DNA of 64,000 nt from Glycine soja (lineage: Eukaryota > Streptophyta > Magnoliopsida > Fabales > Fabaceae): assembly GCF_004193775.1 (NCBI RefSeq), contig NC_041009.1, forward strand, positions 42,835,534 through 42,899,533, in the 5' to 3' direction. This document shows, piece by piece, positions 11,511-22,686 of this stretch. A program made the translations under genes and the position numbers. The notes under the pieces were generated by a model. That model made no database searches. It saw only the letters and a list, made by a program, of their open reading frames with translations, and had not been told where the DNA came from. Within the stretch, counting starts at the first letter, position 1. Each line of letters begins with the position of its first letter.

Positions 11511-13505
11511 CTAATAAGTTTTTCAGACTATAAAAACAAAGATGAGATCAACATAAAATAATTTAAGCATGTTTATATCATTTGACCATAAGTCGATATC
11601 ATATTATCTTTCGTCTTATGGCCTAAAGACACAAAATAAGGGTATTATTGATTTGATATATGAACTAACAATTTCTTCTTTTTTATGATGTCAAATAAAT
11701 TCAAATTTTTATAATAAGCATATTAGAGTAAACAAAAGACAATTCAAAGTAAAAGCTTAACAGATTAGGGGGGTTTCAATTGTTGGGTGAAATGGGTTAA
11801 CAGATTAAGGGGGGTTTCAATTGTTGGGTGAAATGGGTGTTGTTTGTAACACCCTACACGAATTACACTCGAATTAGAAGAATTTAAAGGTTGTACAAGT
11901 ATAAAATTATACAATTAAGGATGACTTGAAAAGAATTAATTGATAATATATATATCAATAATATATATATATTTTTCGATAACCTATCACTTAAGAACTT
12001 CATAGTTAAACATGTTTGATTTAAATTAGTTATGTGATAAGTGACATTTTGGAAAGCTTTTCAGCAAACATATGAGTAAAGATAAAACACATCAAAAAAA
12101 ATTGTATTGATATGTGAAAACAATTATTGATCCTAAAAGTAACAGAAATAAATTATTGAAGTATAAAAAATGACTACATACAGAAAATACTACTGTTTCA
12201 GAAGTCAAAAATAAAAAAAGTTACCTTGTTAGGAAGAGATTTAATTTTGGGTTTACGCCAGGGATTTCAATTCCAAAGAATCCATGATCCCAAATTACTT
12301 ATTCTAGTGATTATTTAAAGATATGAAAATCAAATTTAGACGATAAAAAATTGTTACAAATTGTATGTTGTTTGTCATCTTTTAATGCACCAACAAAAAA
12401 GAACTATACATAATTTTTTAAAAAATTGAGGGATTAAAACAAAAAAAATATTTTAGAGAACTAAACATAGGATCCAAATTTAGAAATTAAAAACATATTT
12501 AAATTTTTTTTAACAGCAACTATTTCATCTGTTATTTTATAACCAAGGTAAGACAACACTACTTTTTACATCGACTGCGAAACAACCAGAGTAGAATCTG
12601 ACTACTATTTACTACAACAAATCTACATAAGTCTTAGAACCAATATAAAAAAGAAGTCCATTTTAACTCGAGTAAAATGGCCTCTTGGTACTAGCAGTAC
12701 CAGTACCAGTTGCTATACTTTTTTTCTATATATTCATTAAATTTTGCTATAATTTAATCTCACTCTATTCATTAGTCTTTAATTTTTTTTTACATCATTA
12801 GTTTTTAATGTTATTGTACTTGATCTTTTCTCCACGTCATTCATACTTAAATTCTCGTCGTTTAAGGCTGTTGTTTCTAAGTTTACACCAACTTTCAGCA
12901 AAAAAGTGAAAAGGTTGGATGATAACATTTATGTTATTAAATATTGGACCTTTTATTTACATGATTTTTCACAATATTCATTCTTTAATTTTTTTTTTTG
13001 AAGATTCATTATTCTTTAATGTTATTATGGTCTCTTCGTTTCTATTTATAAGCTAGATATCCTAACCGCTAGACAACAACAGATTATTGATCAAAATATC
13101 ATACACGGAATATATATTACTTTTAGTGTGTTAAAATGTTCATAATTGTTTCCTGCGCGTTACATAGTTGATCCCAATAATTGGCTTATGTATGAAAAGA
13201 CAAATGAAGCAGGATTTGGTATGCAATTATTAACTTTGTATAAATTTCTTATTAGTTCTCTTATTATTTAATGCGCTATTTTTATTAGTCAAATATTTAT
13301 TATTTAGGAATATTAAGAAAGTATTAATTACTTTATAATAATATATGTATTTATTGATATTGCAACGTATAACACATTAATTAATTCATAAATATATATA
13401 CTTAGTACTTGATTATGTAATTTCTTCTAAAAAAAAACTTCTCCTTTAATTTGTTTATTAGTCTAAATATATTATAGTAAGATAATATTATATTTTATTA
13501 TTTTT
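11511..13505. other. AT-rich intergenic region
   Basis: The only feature recognised is the 40-bp tandem duplication at 11759-11838. No gene was recognised. Confidence 0.5.
11759..11838. repeat. two-copy 40-bp tandem duplication
   Basis: The unit starting AACAGATTA with a G6 run and ending GGTGAAATGGG appears twice in a row. The copies differ by a single A beside the G run. Confidence 0.9.
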
Positions 13506-13708
13506 AGACTTAAATATGTTTTTGTTTTATGATATATATTGGTTTTTGACATTTAGTTTCTAATAATTTTTTCCTTCGAATCCAATTCATAATATTTAAA
13601 AAAATTTGTCTGAGGTTTTTGTCGTTAGTTGAAATCTGTTATCTGTTCATGTGGCCATTAACTGGATACGTAGACACGTGACATAATATTTGTCTAAGTG
13701 AAATTACA
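13506..13708 (+). repeat. left terminal inverted repeat
   Basis: It aligns with the reverse complement of 17018-17226 over its whole length, with scattered substitutions and small indels. Confidence 0.75.
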
Positions 13709-14117
13709 TTTTGGAAAGATGAATGGTGATGACCCTTTTCCACTTCCTCCTCACTTTCTCTCTCCTCTTCTCCCTCTCCTCTCCGCACCCCTTCTTCTCC
13801 TTCCCCCACCCATTTCCACGTTCCCAATGCCGAAACCTCATTCATGGCCTCCCTCGACCACTTCTTCGCCTAGGCTCAAACGTCCCGCGCTCAAAGGCCA
13901 CACAACACGCGACGTCACAAAGCTTAACGGCACCATTTTTTGCTCAAGACGGATAGGTTGTACTCAAAGACGACAAAGTCATCACCACCCCTCCAACCCA
14001 TTTCTTCCACCACCACTCCTATTCTTCTTCACCATCACCACCACCTCCAAAACCCTATATCACAACCCCACTGAAAACCTTCCTATCAAATCCGTAGTCA
14101 AGCGTCATGAAACCTAA
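13698..14117 (+). other. Pro/Ser/Leu-rich open segment inside the TIR element
   Basis: A 139-codon frame begins just inside the left TIR, and an overlapping second frame is open at 13723-13956. Both are driven by CT- and CCA-rich DNA. The base composition is clearly less AT-rich than the surroundings, which would fit a captured host-gene fragment. I recognise no domain in either frame, so it may simply be low-complexity DNA. Confidence 0.3.
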
Positions 14118-14289
14118 TGAATGTGATCTCCACCGCCATCGCCGCTACGAAATTGATAACGGCTAATTATGAGTATATTTTGAAATTAAATTATATAGGA
14201 ATTTGTAACTTCTCTTTCCTAATTCTTCCTTTTTGAGAAAATAATTGTTAAATTAATATAATTTAAATTTTTGTGCAGAGAATATTAAA

Positions 14290-15375
14290 AGTGATGAATT
14301 TATGATGCTTAGTAAGTAAAATAAAGCCCAAAAAGCAGGATAATTAAGAAAAACATGACTAATTAAGGAAAATATGACTAATTAATGAAAACAAACTAAT
14401 TAAAGAAAACAGACTAATTCAGGAAAGTAAAGACGAACTTAGCGTAAGAAGTTTGCTTAACGCTAAACTAATCTGCACCTATAAAAGAAGAAGAGATAAG
14501 AAAGAAAAACACACAAAAATTCCAAGAGAACATAATTCCGTATAGAAGACAAAGATTAAAAGAAGGAGAATCAATCATTGGGAGTCATTACTTCCTTCCA
14601 TTTCCTTTCTTATTTTCCTCCCCTTTACTAAATATTATCCTCTTGCAATTATAAAGCCTCCATGACAATGAGAAGCTAAACCCCCTTTGTTGGGAACTTG
14701 ACAGTCAACTACTCTTGATATAATTTCTCTTTCAATCTATTTATGAATATTGCATTTGCATTATCTTTTCTTGTATTTAATATTATTGCTTGTGGCTTAA
14801 TTACCCATTTGCATGGTAAGTTTTAAGTGTAGCATTGGAAAACATTATTTTCTAATAGAACTGAGAAATAGTATCTAAATAAAGTCATCACTAGGGATAG
14901 GTTGATATTTGTTTAGCTATAGTTATACATCTTTATTCATAATGCAATTTCCTATTTTACTTTGCAAATGGATTTGAGAGAGAAAATATATAAATCAGAC
15001 TCTTTCATGCGGGAGACCAAAGTTAGAGTATATTAGTAGATGTAGGTGTAAATTAGAATTATAAATAAAGAAAAATCATTAACATTACATCAAGGAATAA
15101 CTTTGATAGGCTAAATTTTCGACATTCTCATCTTCTAAATTTAACTTCTATAATAATTGACTTTTCTTATCCTTTTGTTTGATTTAATTTTCTGCTAATT
15201 TAAATTATTGTTTTCTTATAATCTTTTCAAATTAATTTTCTTTAACCTTTTTTATTAATAAAATAGTCATCTACCTAAGTACAAAGAATGTCCTTGTGGA
15301 TTTGACACTCGGACTTCTATTTTAACTTTACTATTTGGGACGAATTGGTGTACTTGTCAATCTATCAACAAAAAC
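14290..15375 (+). repeat. retrotransposon-type noncoding segment, copy 1
   Basis: The segment has a TATA-like CCTATAAAAG, pyrimidine-rich DNA, CATGACAATGAGAAGCTAAACCC, and ends near GTGGATTTGACACTCGGAC then GGTGTACTTGTCAA. This motif order is typical of the long noncoding region of plant Tat/Athila-like gypsy elements (recalled, not searched). A second version follows at 15590-16700. Near the start there is a minisatellite of about 18-nt units (14346-14425). Confidence 0.45.
14346..14425. repeat. degenerate 18-19 bp minisatellite
   Basis: About four units of the form AAGAAAAACATGACTAATT follow each other, with variants such as AAGGAAAATATGACTAATT and AATGAAAACAAACTAATT. Confidence 0.8.
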
Positions 15376-15589
15376 CCAACGAGCCCCGCCATGAACTCAC
15401 AACAAACCCCATCATGAAACCCCCCCATGATTTTGCTTTTCTTGCTTTCATATTTAGATTTGTTGTTACCATTGTTGTGGTTTGATGTTTTGATAATTGC
15501 TAAATATGAGCTATTTTTTATAATAAAAATATATTGAAAAGATCTTTAAAAAATTTAGTAGCAGTTATTTTTGGCTTAAATATTAGAAA

Positions 15590-16700
15590 TTGATATTTTT
15601 CTTATTTAAGACTTGCAGATATGAAAAGGAGTAATTAAAAGTAAAAAAAATCCAAAAAATATCAAAAATATAAATAAGGAAGATTTTTTTGGCATCAGGC
15701 CCAAGTTCACTCCAGCAATTATAAAAAGGGAGTCAGACCCAAGTCCACTCTAGCAGTTATAAAAAGGAGTCAACCCAAGGAGAAAAGACACACTGAGTCA
15801 AAGCACTGTAATACATACCTAAAGCCTGAGAACTCTTTCTTCTCTTTCATCATTTTCTATTTTCTTTTTCCATCCCTTCTCCTCCATCAGTTCATATACC
15901 TCTTTTCTATTGTAAGGCCCCTTATGACTACGAAAGGCTAAACCCTTAGTTAGGGTCTCACAGACCTAACAAGCCAAAAGATGTATTGTACACTTCATAT
16001 TTATTAATGCAAACAAGTGTTTTTTTTCCTATTATCCTTTCTTACTTTTATTTTCATGCATTATTCATCTTTGCATCATCTTTGGGGGTTAGGTGCTCAA
16101 TAGAGGGTAATCCTTAATAGAAAAACAAGGAAGGTTTTGCATTCATCTGTTTTAGGAATTAGTCGCTTGAGAGAGGGTAATTTCTAATAGAACTAAAAGA
16201 AAGGGGTATCTTAATAAAATCATTGCTAAACATAGTGATTGCATTATGCTCATGCATCAAAGCAAACATCTAGAATTAGAACTTCATGCATTTTATCTAT
16301 TGACTCTTTGCAAAAACATTTGGGAGATAGATAGGTAAAAGAAGCTTGTCATCGTGAGATATCAGGGACAAGTAATTTAATAAATGTAGGTAGGATAAAT
16401 TCACCTGATTGATAGAGAAAAAAACACAAATAATACATCTTAGGCAAATAAGGCATGCTAGGTCCTAACATTCTCAATCCATTGAATTCCCTATTATTTC
16501 TTTTGGTTTCTATTAATAGTTATTATTTTATACTTTGTTCTTTTAAATTTATCTTTTGTACCCCATTTTATCTTTTTCTCTTATAAATTGGAAATTATCC
16601 AACACAAGTATAAACAAAGTTCCTGTGGAAATTGACACTCGAATTTCCGAGTCTTTATTGCTTGGACATTTGATACACTTGCCAACGAGTCAATATGTTT
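15590..16700 (+). repeat. retrotransposon-type noncoding segment, copy 2
   Basis: It has the same ordered motifs as 14290-15375: TTATAAAAAG, a pyrimidine-rich run, TATGACTACGAAAGGCTAAACCC, GGGTAATTTCTAATAGAACT, then GTGGAAATTGACACTCG and GATACACTTGCCAA. It contains its own 38-bp tandem duplication at 15700-15775, each unit carrying TTATAAAAAG. The two segments are diverged direct repeats. Confidence 0.45.
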
Positions 16701-17017
16701 TTTTTTTTTGGATTTTGGGTTTTTTTAGACATGTTCAAATCAGTGTTTTTGTTTTCTTGATTTTGTGGTTTGATGTTTTCTCGATGTTGTTCACCATTAG
16801 TGGCACAGTGGTGGGATATGAGGAAGATGAAGGATGATGGAGACAAATAGGAGAAAGAAGAAAGGGGTAAAACATAAAAAGAAGGAAAAAAATAAGAAAA
16901 AGAAAAAGAAAGAATCTTAACCGTTGTTTTAAAAAATAAAAAATCTAACAATGGAGAAACACAAAAATAATACGATGTCGTTTTTATTTTCTTAAAAGAA
17001 AATTCATACACGTAATC

Positions 17018-17226
17018 CTACTTGGACAAAGATTACACGTGACACTGCATGTTGAATGCCTATGTGTCTGGTTAATGATCACATAAACAGATAACAAATT
17101 TCGATTAACGACAGGAATCTTAGAAAAAAGTTTTCAAATATTTGGGACCCAATTCGAAGGAAAAATTAATTAACAATCAGATGTCAAAAACAAATATGTC
17201 AGGGACCAAAATTCCCAAATAAGCTC
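17018..17226 (-). repeat. right terminal inverted repeat
   Basis: This is the inverted partner of 13506-13708. It contains CCAATTCGAAGG, GATAACAAATTTCGATTAACGA and the outer GGGACCAAAATTCCC. Confidence 0.75.
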
Positions 17227-17753
17227 AAAATTTGCATTCCCTCAATCTTCTCATAAACCCAACACTGCCAACCACACATTCGTTCTTGCTTAATGTTTTG
17301 GTTATTGGTTGCCTAAATATCCCTACAACTATTATATCATTTCAGCGAGCATATTTTGCACCTTTTATATTTCTTAACAGACCCTTTAGCAGCAACCTGC
17401 AAGTTAAATTCAATGCTAAATTTGCATAAACCTATATCTGCAAGTTTTTTTATAAGAATAATTTACATTTTAACCTAGTCTTTGACACGAGTGCTCTCTC
17501 TACTTTTTGACTTTGTGCCCTATGGTGGAGTAACATGTTCTATATATTAGACTATTACCGGTGAAATTGATCATGAAATAACTGCATCCTAAATATTAAC
17601 ATAGATGTTTTGTAGCTGGCAACATACGAAAAAAATAGCATATATAAACATTATTCATTCATGCAATGACTTCATCAAGTCTTCTGGTTCAACTGAAAGC
17701 TTAAATAATTATTTGAAACATTTTGTGAAAGCTATCACACAACATTGACCAAA
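17227..17753. other. intergenic, 3' flank of the first receptor kinase
   Basis: No gene was recognised. The right half probably contains the 3' UTR of the minus-strand receptor kinase that stops at 17754. Confidence 0.5.
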
Positions 17754-20114
17754 CTACAAGCCCTGATCTTCCATCATCTGATCATAAACCAAAGGAGGAA
17801 TCCCAACTTCCACAGTTCCATTTAGCATCTGCATCACATGCTTCATTGAAGGTCTAAGAGCCGGATTCGGATGAACACACCATAGTCCAACCAATGCCAT
17901 TTCTTCAAACCTCTTGAAATCATTCAGCACTTCTGAGTCGTGTCTCACCACTACCTCTAGCTTCCTAGACACCACACTCCTTAAAACCAAATTTGAAAGA
18001 ACCAAATCATCATCTTCGCTGTCGTTTGCATCGTGAGGAGACTCGAAGTGCCTCCTGCAACAAATAATCTCCAATAACATAACCCCAAAACTGTATATAT
18101 CAACTTTGGCAGTTATTGGTGCGCTCTTTAGCCATTCAGGTGCCATATAACCTATTGTCCCTCTTAAATTGGTGCTTGTTCTAGTTTGATCTTTGAGCAA
18201 AAGCTTGGAAAGCCCAAAATCTGCTATCTTTGCTGTGTGATTGGAATCAAGTAACACATTTTGGGGCTTGATATCACAATGTATGATTTGGGTGTGGCAC
18301 TCTTCGTGCAGGTATAGTAAGCCTCGTGCGACTCCAAGAGCCATTTCGATCCTCTGACCCCATTGAGGCCTTTCTCCCTCTCCAAACAAAAAGCTTGACA
18401 ATGCTCCGTTCGTCATCAACTCATACACAAGAACTCGATGGCTACTCTCAATGCAAAAGCCCAAAAGCCTCACCAAATTTCTGTGATGGGTACGGCCAAT
18501 AATTTTGAGCTCAGTCATGAATTCACTCTCACTTTTCTCAATTTTCTTTTCCAGTTTCTTTACTGCAATACCAATCACTGCATCGTCTATTATTAAAGTT
18601 CCGTGATAGACTTTACCCGAAGAACCCCTTCCAAGAATCCTAGTGAATCCATCTGTTGCTTCATGCAGCTCCTGGAAGGTGAATTCTCTGAAGTTGATTC
18701 CAATAGCGCTTGCATTCAAATACCGCTTTCTTCTTGCTAGTCTCTGAGTGAAAGGGTGATAGTAGACAACAAGGGCACCAAAGAAACATGCAAGAGTGGC
18801 AGTAACTGCAAGCATAACCTTCAAAAATATTCTTACATTAAAGCTCTTTTTGTTGGTAGCTTTATTAGATCTCCCATCATCAACACTGTTAGGAACTTTA
18901 AGCAGTGCTTTCTGTCCCTTCGAAGAAGAGCTATTTCTAGCATTCAGCAAAGGCAACCTCTTCTTGGCACATGTGCGGGTGGAGGTGTTATAAGTTGCAG
19001 CAATGACATTACAATCATCCATTAAAGACTTCTTACAACCTTCCAAATCAACATCATATACGCGAACAAAATTATTATCGAATTGGAAATCAGTGTCCCC
19101 AAACACCTCTACCTTGAACTTCTTCTCTGCACAGTAATTGATTGTATCTGGTGGGTGACACCCTTTGGACACATCTTGATGATCCAATGGGATATAACCC
19201 GGAATACACTCACACTTGACTGATTCATTGTCAGGAGAAGTGCACAAACCATAAACACCACAAACAAGATTCACTCTGCAGGGATCTTCCACAGCTCTCC
19301 AAACCCTCCTCCACCCAGTGGTGTCATTCTCGTTTCGTCTGGGATATGCATATTGCTGAAAATTTCCATTCTCATCTATTGTAGCGCGGTGATAGTAATC
19401 TTCCACGGGGGTTGAAGTGCTTTTTGTTAAGGTGTAGATGCTCCTAGAGCCGTTAACAAAGTGCATGAGAGCACTGGTAGCATTAAACTCCAAATTCACA
19501 TTGGGGGTGTTGGTTGAATTGTACCAGTATGCAGGGCCAGACCATTGGTACGCTTTTAGCACCAAGTTTCCATCGTCTTGCATTTGTAACATGAATTTTC
19601 CCAATGAGTAGTTTGAATCTCCTCTCTCCTTGGAATAGAGAACTTTGGTACTCTGCAACGTTTGTCCTGGTAACATTGTGTTGGAAGGAGAATTGAAACT
19701 CTGCCAGACAGATTCCGAGTTGGAGTCCTTCATGACAAAATTTCCGTCATCTTGCATGTAGGAAGAAGTTGCAGCACCACCACTGTATATGGTTTGAGCA
19801 ATAGTCTGGTTCGGGTATGCAACCACAAGGTTTCCTGCAGAAGTGAATTGGATTTGGGAATTTGCTTCCACAGGGGGACTCTGGAAGTACCATGCCAAAG
19901 TTCTGTCTGGGATTTTTCCAAACCATATTCCCACAAGAAAGAGACCAGTGCGAAGATCATAGAATCCGAATTCAAAATCGCCCGAGGGTGACTTCCAGGT
20001 AGAATTTGAACCGGCAGTGATGTTTGTGTTTAATTGTATGACATCTAAGCCATTCAGAAGTGAAAGTGAAAGTGAAAGTGAAAGTATGAAAGGAAGAAAG
20101 ATAGCTGAAGACAT
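17754..20114 (-). CDS. G-type lectin receptor-like Ser/Thr kinase (LECRK/RLK1-like), copy 1
   Basis: A single exon encodes 786 residues from the ATG at 20114; the in-frame codon further upstream is TTG. Order: signal peptide (1-24), B-type mannose-binding lectin (about 25-145), glycoprotein and Cys-rich EGF/PAN-like region (about 275-390), transmembrane segment (about 432-452), kinase (about 494-770). Kinase motifs are complete: GRGSSG loop, Lys519, [18 protein letters not shown] in place of HRD marks a non-RD kinase, as usual in immune-type receptors. Oddities are LAWYFQSPP where the sister gene has LVWSANRDN, and DDCNVIAAT where it has DDCLCMAAV, losing one PAN-region cysteine. The protein should sit in the plasma membrane and sense extracellular ligands; the ligand is unknown. 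It is a tandem duplicate of 22687-25168. Confidence 0.95.
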   Translation of the reverse strand: MSSAIFLPFILSLSLSLSLLNGLDVIQLNTNITAGSNSTWKSPSGDFEFGFYDLRTGLFLVGIWFGKIPDRTLAWYFQSPPVEANSQIQFTSAGNLVVAYPNQTIAQTIYSGGAATSSYMQDDGNFVMKDSNSESVWQSFNSPSNTMLPGQTLQSTKVLYSKERGDSNYSLGKFMLQMQDDGNLVLKAYQWSGPAYWYNSTNTPNVNLEFNATSALMHFVNGSRSIYTLTKSTSTPVEDYYHRATIDENGNFQQYAYPRRNENDTTGWRRVWRAVEDPCRVNLVCGVYGLCTSPDNESVKCECIPGYIPLDHQDVSKGCHPPDTINYCAEKKFKVEVFGDTDFQFDNNFVRVYDVDLEGCKKSLMDDCNVIAATYNTSTRTCAKKRLPLLNARNSSSSKGQKALLKVPNSVDDGRSNKATNKKSFNVRIFLKVMLAVTATLACFFGALVVYYHPFTQRLARRKRYLNASAIGINFREFTFQELHEATDGFTRILGRGSSGKVYHGTLIIDDAVIGIAVKKLEKKIEKSESEFMTELKIIGRTHHRNLVRLLGFCIESSHRVLVYELMTNGALSSFLFGEGERPQWGQRIEMALGVARGLLYLHEECHTQIIHCDIKPQNVLLDSNHTAKIADFGLSKLLLKDQTRTSTNLRGTIGYMAPEWLKSAPITAKVDIYSFGVMLLEIICCRRHFESPHDANDSEDDDLVLSNLVLRSVVSRKLEVVVRHDSEVLNDFKRFEEMALVGLWCVHPNPALRPSMKHVMQMLNGTVEVGIPPLVYDQMMEDQGL
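20060..20083 (-). repeat. hexanucleotide repeat coding the signal-peptide core
   Basis: (GTGAAA)4 on the plus strand reads as alternating Leu-Ser codons on the coding strand and forms the hydrophobic core LSLSLSLSLL of the signal peptide. Confidence 0.85.
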
Positions 20115-20344
20115 TGCATTCGATGCGGAGCCAGGGAAGAGCAATGTGAAGGTGTATAAAATAACAACACAAGAATCTGAAGCTGAACAATGAAGCGGCT
20201 AACTTTGCTACAACTTAAGTTTGTTCAAGCCTGCGGATTATCTTGTCCAAGAAATTGGATGAAAATGATTATAGAGCTTGGTATTATGCATTTTAATGCT
20301 AAAGGATAGCAATGTCATAAACAGTATGCTATAGGAAATTTATG

Positions 20345-20540
20345 GCAACTATGTTGTTGAAGACTTTTGGCAGCAGAACATCCCATCAAACACAGGATTG
20401 TCTGATTGACTTCAATAGCTACCACGAATAAGCTGATGATAAACTTTGAAACAATCAAATTGCTTTGCAAGAAGTATTGTCACTCACGGAACATGGAAGA
20501 ATTGTCTTATGCAAATTTAGTCCTACAGCTACAGCATGAT
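20345..20540. repeat. promoter block shared with the second receptor kinase
   Basis: Blocks such as GAAGACTTTTGG, AACACAGGATT, CTTTGAAAC.ATCAAAT, TTGTCACTC and TATGCAAATTTAGTCCTAC occur in the same order at 25265-25485 upstream of copy 2. The tandem duplication therefore included promoter DNA. Confidence 0.8.
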
Positions 20541-20553
20541 ATATATGCTGCGA

Positions 20554-20564
20554 GTCCCACATCG
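20554..20564 (+). promoter_or_regulatory. snRNA-type upstream sequence element (USE)
   Basis: GTCCCACATCG matches the plant snRNA promoter USE consensus RTCCCACATCG exactly. A TATA-like TTATATGAAT starts at 20590, 25 nt after the USE. This is the shorter spacing known for Pol III plant snRNA genes rather than the roughly 34-nt Pol II spacing. Confidence 0.55.
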
Positions 20565-20613
20565 GGTGACTAACAAGCATAGTAAATACTTATATGAATG
20601 GGTAGGCCGCTCA

Positions 20614-20681
20614 CCTGTGGCTTGTTACCACAAAGCGACGACTAACAGCACTATCTATGCCACCGGACAGAACCGGCTTTT
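20614..20681 (+). ncRNA. candidate Pol III small RNA
   Basis: A transcript starting about 23 nt after the TATA would run from about 20614 to the T4 at 20678-20681. It would contain the hairpin TGTGG-CTTGTTA-CCACA (20616-20632) and a 3' hairpin CCGG-ACAGAA-CCGG just before the T run. I do not recognise it as U6, U3, 7SL, MRP or another known RNA. The whole cassette could instead be a dispersed repeat with a fossil promoter. Confidence 0.35.
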
Positions 20682-22686
20682 AATGGCCTAACTTTAACCC
20701 AATGTATATTTGAAAGTTGAAAATTCATAAGTGGACTTTTGCACAAAAAATAAGAATATTAAGAATAGGAGTTGCTGACCTTTTTCCATTTTTATGCTTC
20801 AATTAGATAAGTGTTCCCATAATATAACTTTCAAAGAAGCAGTTAACTTGCCCACAACTCTACTTTGAACTTTCTTCAAGTAATAATTGGATGGAAACGA
20901 TTGCAGACCAAATCAAAAGACTAGTCCTCACTCAGCTAAGTCAATTATGGGTTCTCTTACTTTTTCGCATTCGATAGTAGTGTCGTATGGATATGGAACA
21001 AGACACATGTATTTCACTTTTGAGTTAACATGTAACACGCAGGAAAATGAATGGAAGACACCATGAAAATGCCTACTGCGTACACATAGGGACAAATAAT
21101 GGATCTTAAATATGACTTTAAAATTTTGATTTTTGATATACTATATACTAGTCGTCTTGATTTTAATATTTTTTTCATAGGGACAAAAGTCTTATTATTT
21201 CTTTAAATTTTTTATTTAATGTCATAGAATATTAATTATTAATAATGAAAGTATTTATTGTTATCTTTAATTTATTTTTATTTGTAAATTTTATTTAATT
21301 TAAAAATATACTTATAATGTAAAATAAATTTTTTAGTATATTATATATTTATATATCATGTATTTTATTATACTCTCTTTCTCATTGAGAGATACAATTT
21401 CACTGTTATTTAATGAACAAAAAAAGGTTATGGTGACAATGTAAAGCAGAACATTAAAAAATTATTTAATAATTTTTATATATCATAAAATTCTAAATTT
21501 ATTAATTATTTTCAAAATTTTCTGTTATATAAGAATTTCATATTCTCAAATGTCAACTTAAATCACTTTAATTTTTAATTAATCTCAAATGGTAACTACC
21601 TAATTTAAAACCATTTTTTAAAACTTTCCTTTTTTCAACAAATGTAAGTAACACATTTTTCAACATATAAATTATATTTTAATTTTTTTATAATTAAATA
21701 ACTATATTATGATACAAGATTATTTTTAACTAATGAAAATTTATTTTTTGAAAACATTAAAATTCTTTAGAAATAAAGATGAAAACAATACATTAAAAAA
21801 AGATAAGAAGTTAAGAAAAATTTCTAAAAGCGTTTTCATTGAATAAAACTCTTAAAATTGTTCTCGCTATAGAATAACTCCAACAAGTATAAACTCAATT
21901 TGAAAAATAAATATATATTTTAAGAATATAAGTAAATGTCAATATTATAAGATAATTACACATGTCTGATTTTAAATTTAGTATACTTGACGGTTGAAAT
22001 AATATCAAAATACACAACACAATTGATGAATTAATAAAAAAAATTATATATATATAATAGTTAAATAAAACAATTTTATAAAGAGTTGCTTTTAAAATAA
22101 CTCAATCCTCTAATTTTATTTAATTTATATATTAATCATATTTTTTTTTATCTATACGTCGTTGTCTCAATTCACAAATGACAATGGGATTGAGGAGTAT
22201 TTCTATTCATACACTGATACACGGTAAACCATTCCAATTTAGAGCATTAATTAATAGTTTTTCTGTATATCTAGAATAACAATCACATTAAACTATTATA
22301 TTTAACTGGAAGAAGAAATTATTAGATAGTTCTAAAATATAAATCACACCCTAGATTTTGAGTAATTTTTACATGATCACACAAAATTAAATATTATTAT
22401 TTTTCTTATAAATTAAAAAGCTTAAATTCTGACACAGAGATTGATTGACACCATAGATCGATAATGATTAAAGATTGCTTAATAATTTCTCTTTGCTGAA
22501 AAACAGGAATCTCGACCAAACCCACGCTTAACACTTATAAGTATTTAAACGTGATTATACAAGAAAACAAATTATACTAGGTTTGTTTAACGAAATTAAG
22601 TTTTGTTACAAAATTGCATCTAGGAAAAACTAAAAAATAGGATTTTTTATTTTATTTTAAATGACATAAGGTGAATCAATCAATAC

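Larger units (their letters stand above)
13506..17226. mobile_element. long-TIR DNA transposon, MULE-like, non-autonomous
   Basis: The left edge (from AGACTTAAATATG at 13506) and the right edge (ending CCCAAATAAGCTC at 17226) are imperfect inverted copies of one another for about 200 bp. The best blocks are CCTTCGAA, GTTATCTGTT, CATTAAC and CACGTG. No transposase is encoded between them. Long TIRs without transposase suggest a Mutator-like element, possibly a Pack-MULE type, but no 8-10 bp target-site duplication is visible and the superfamily is inferred. The interior holds a proline/serine-rich segment and two retrotransposon-type noncoding segments. Confidence 0.65.
20115..22686. other. 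spacer between the two receptor kinases
   Basis: The left part is the promoter of copy 1. It includes a block homologous to the copy 2 promoter (20345-20540), followed by the USE/TATA cassette at 20554-20681. The rest, about 21100-22680, is AT-rich with no recognised gene and leads into the 3' flank of copy 2. Confidence 0.6.

Noticed and set aside
16556..17011. Overlapping open frames at the right side of the long-TIR element
   Set aside because: Composition is dominated by T/A and AAG-rich low-complexity DNA, and they run into the terminal repeat.
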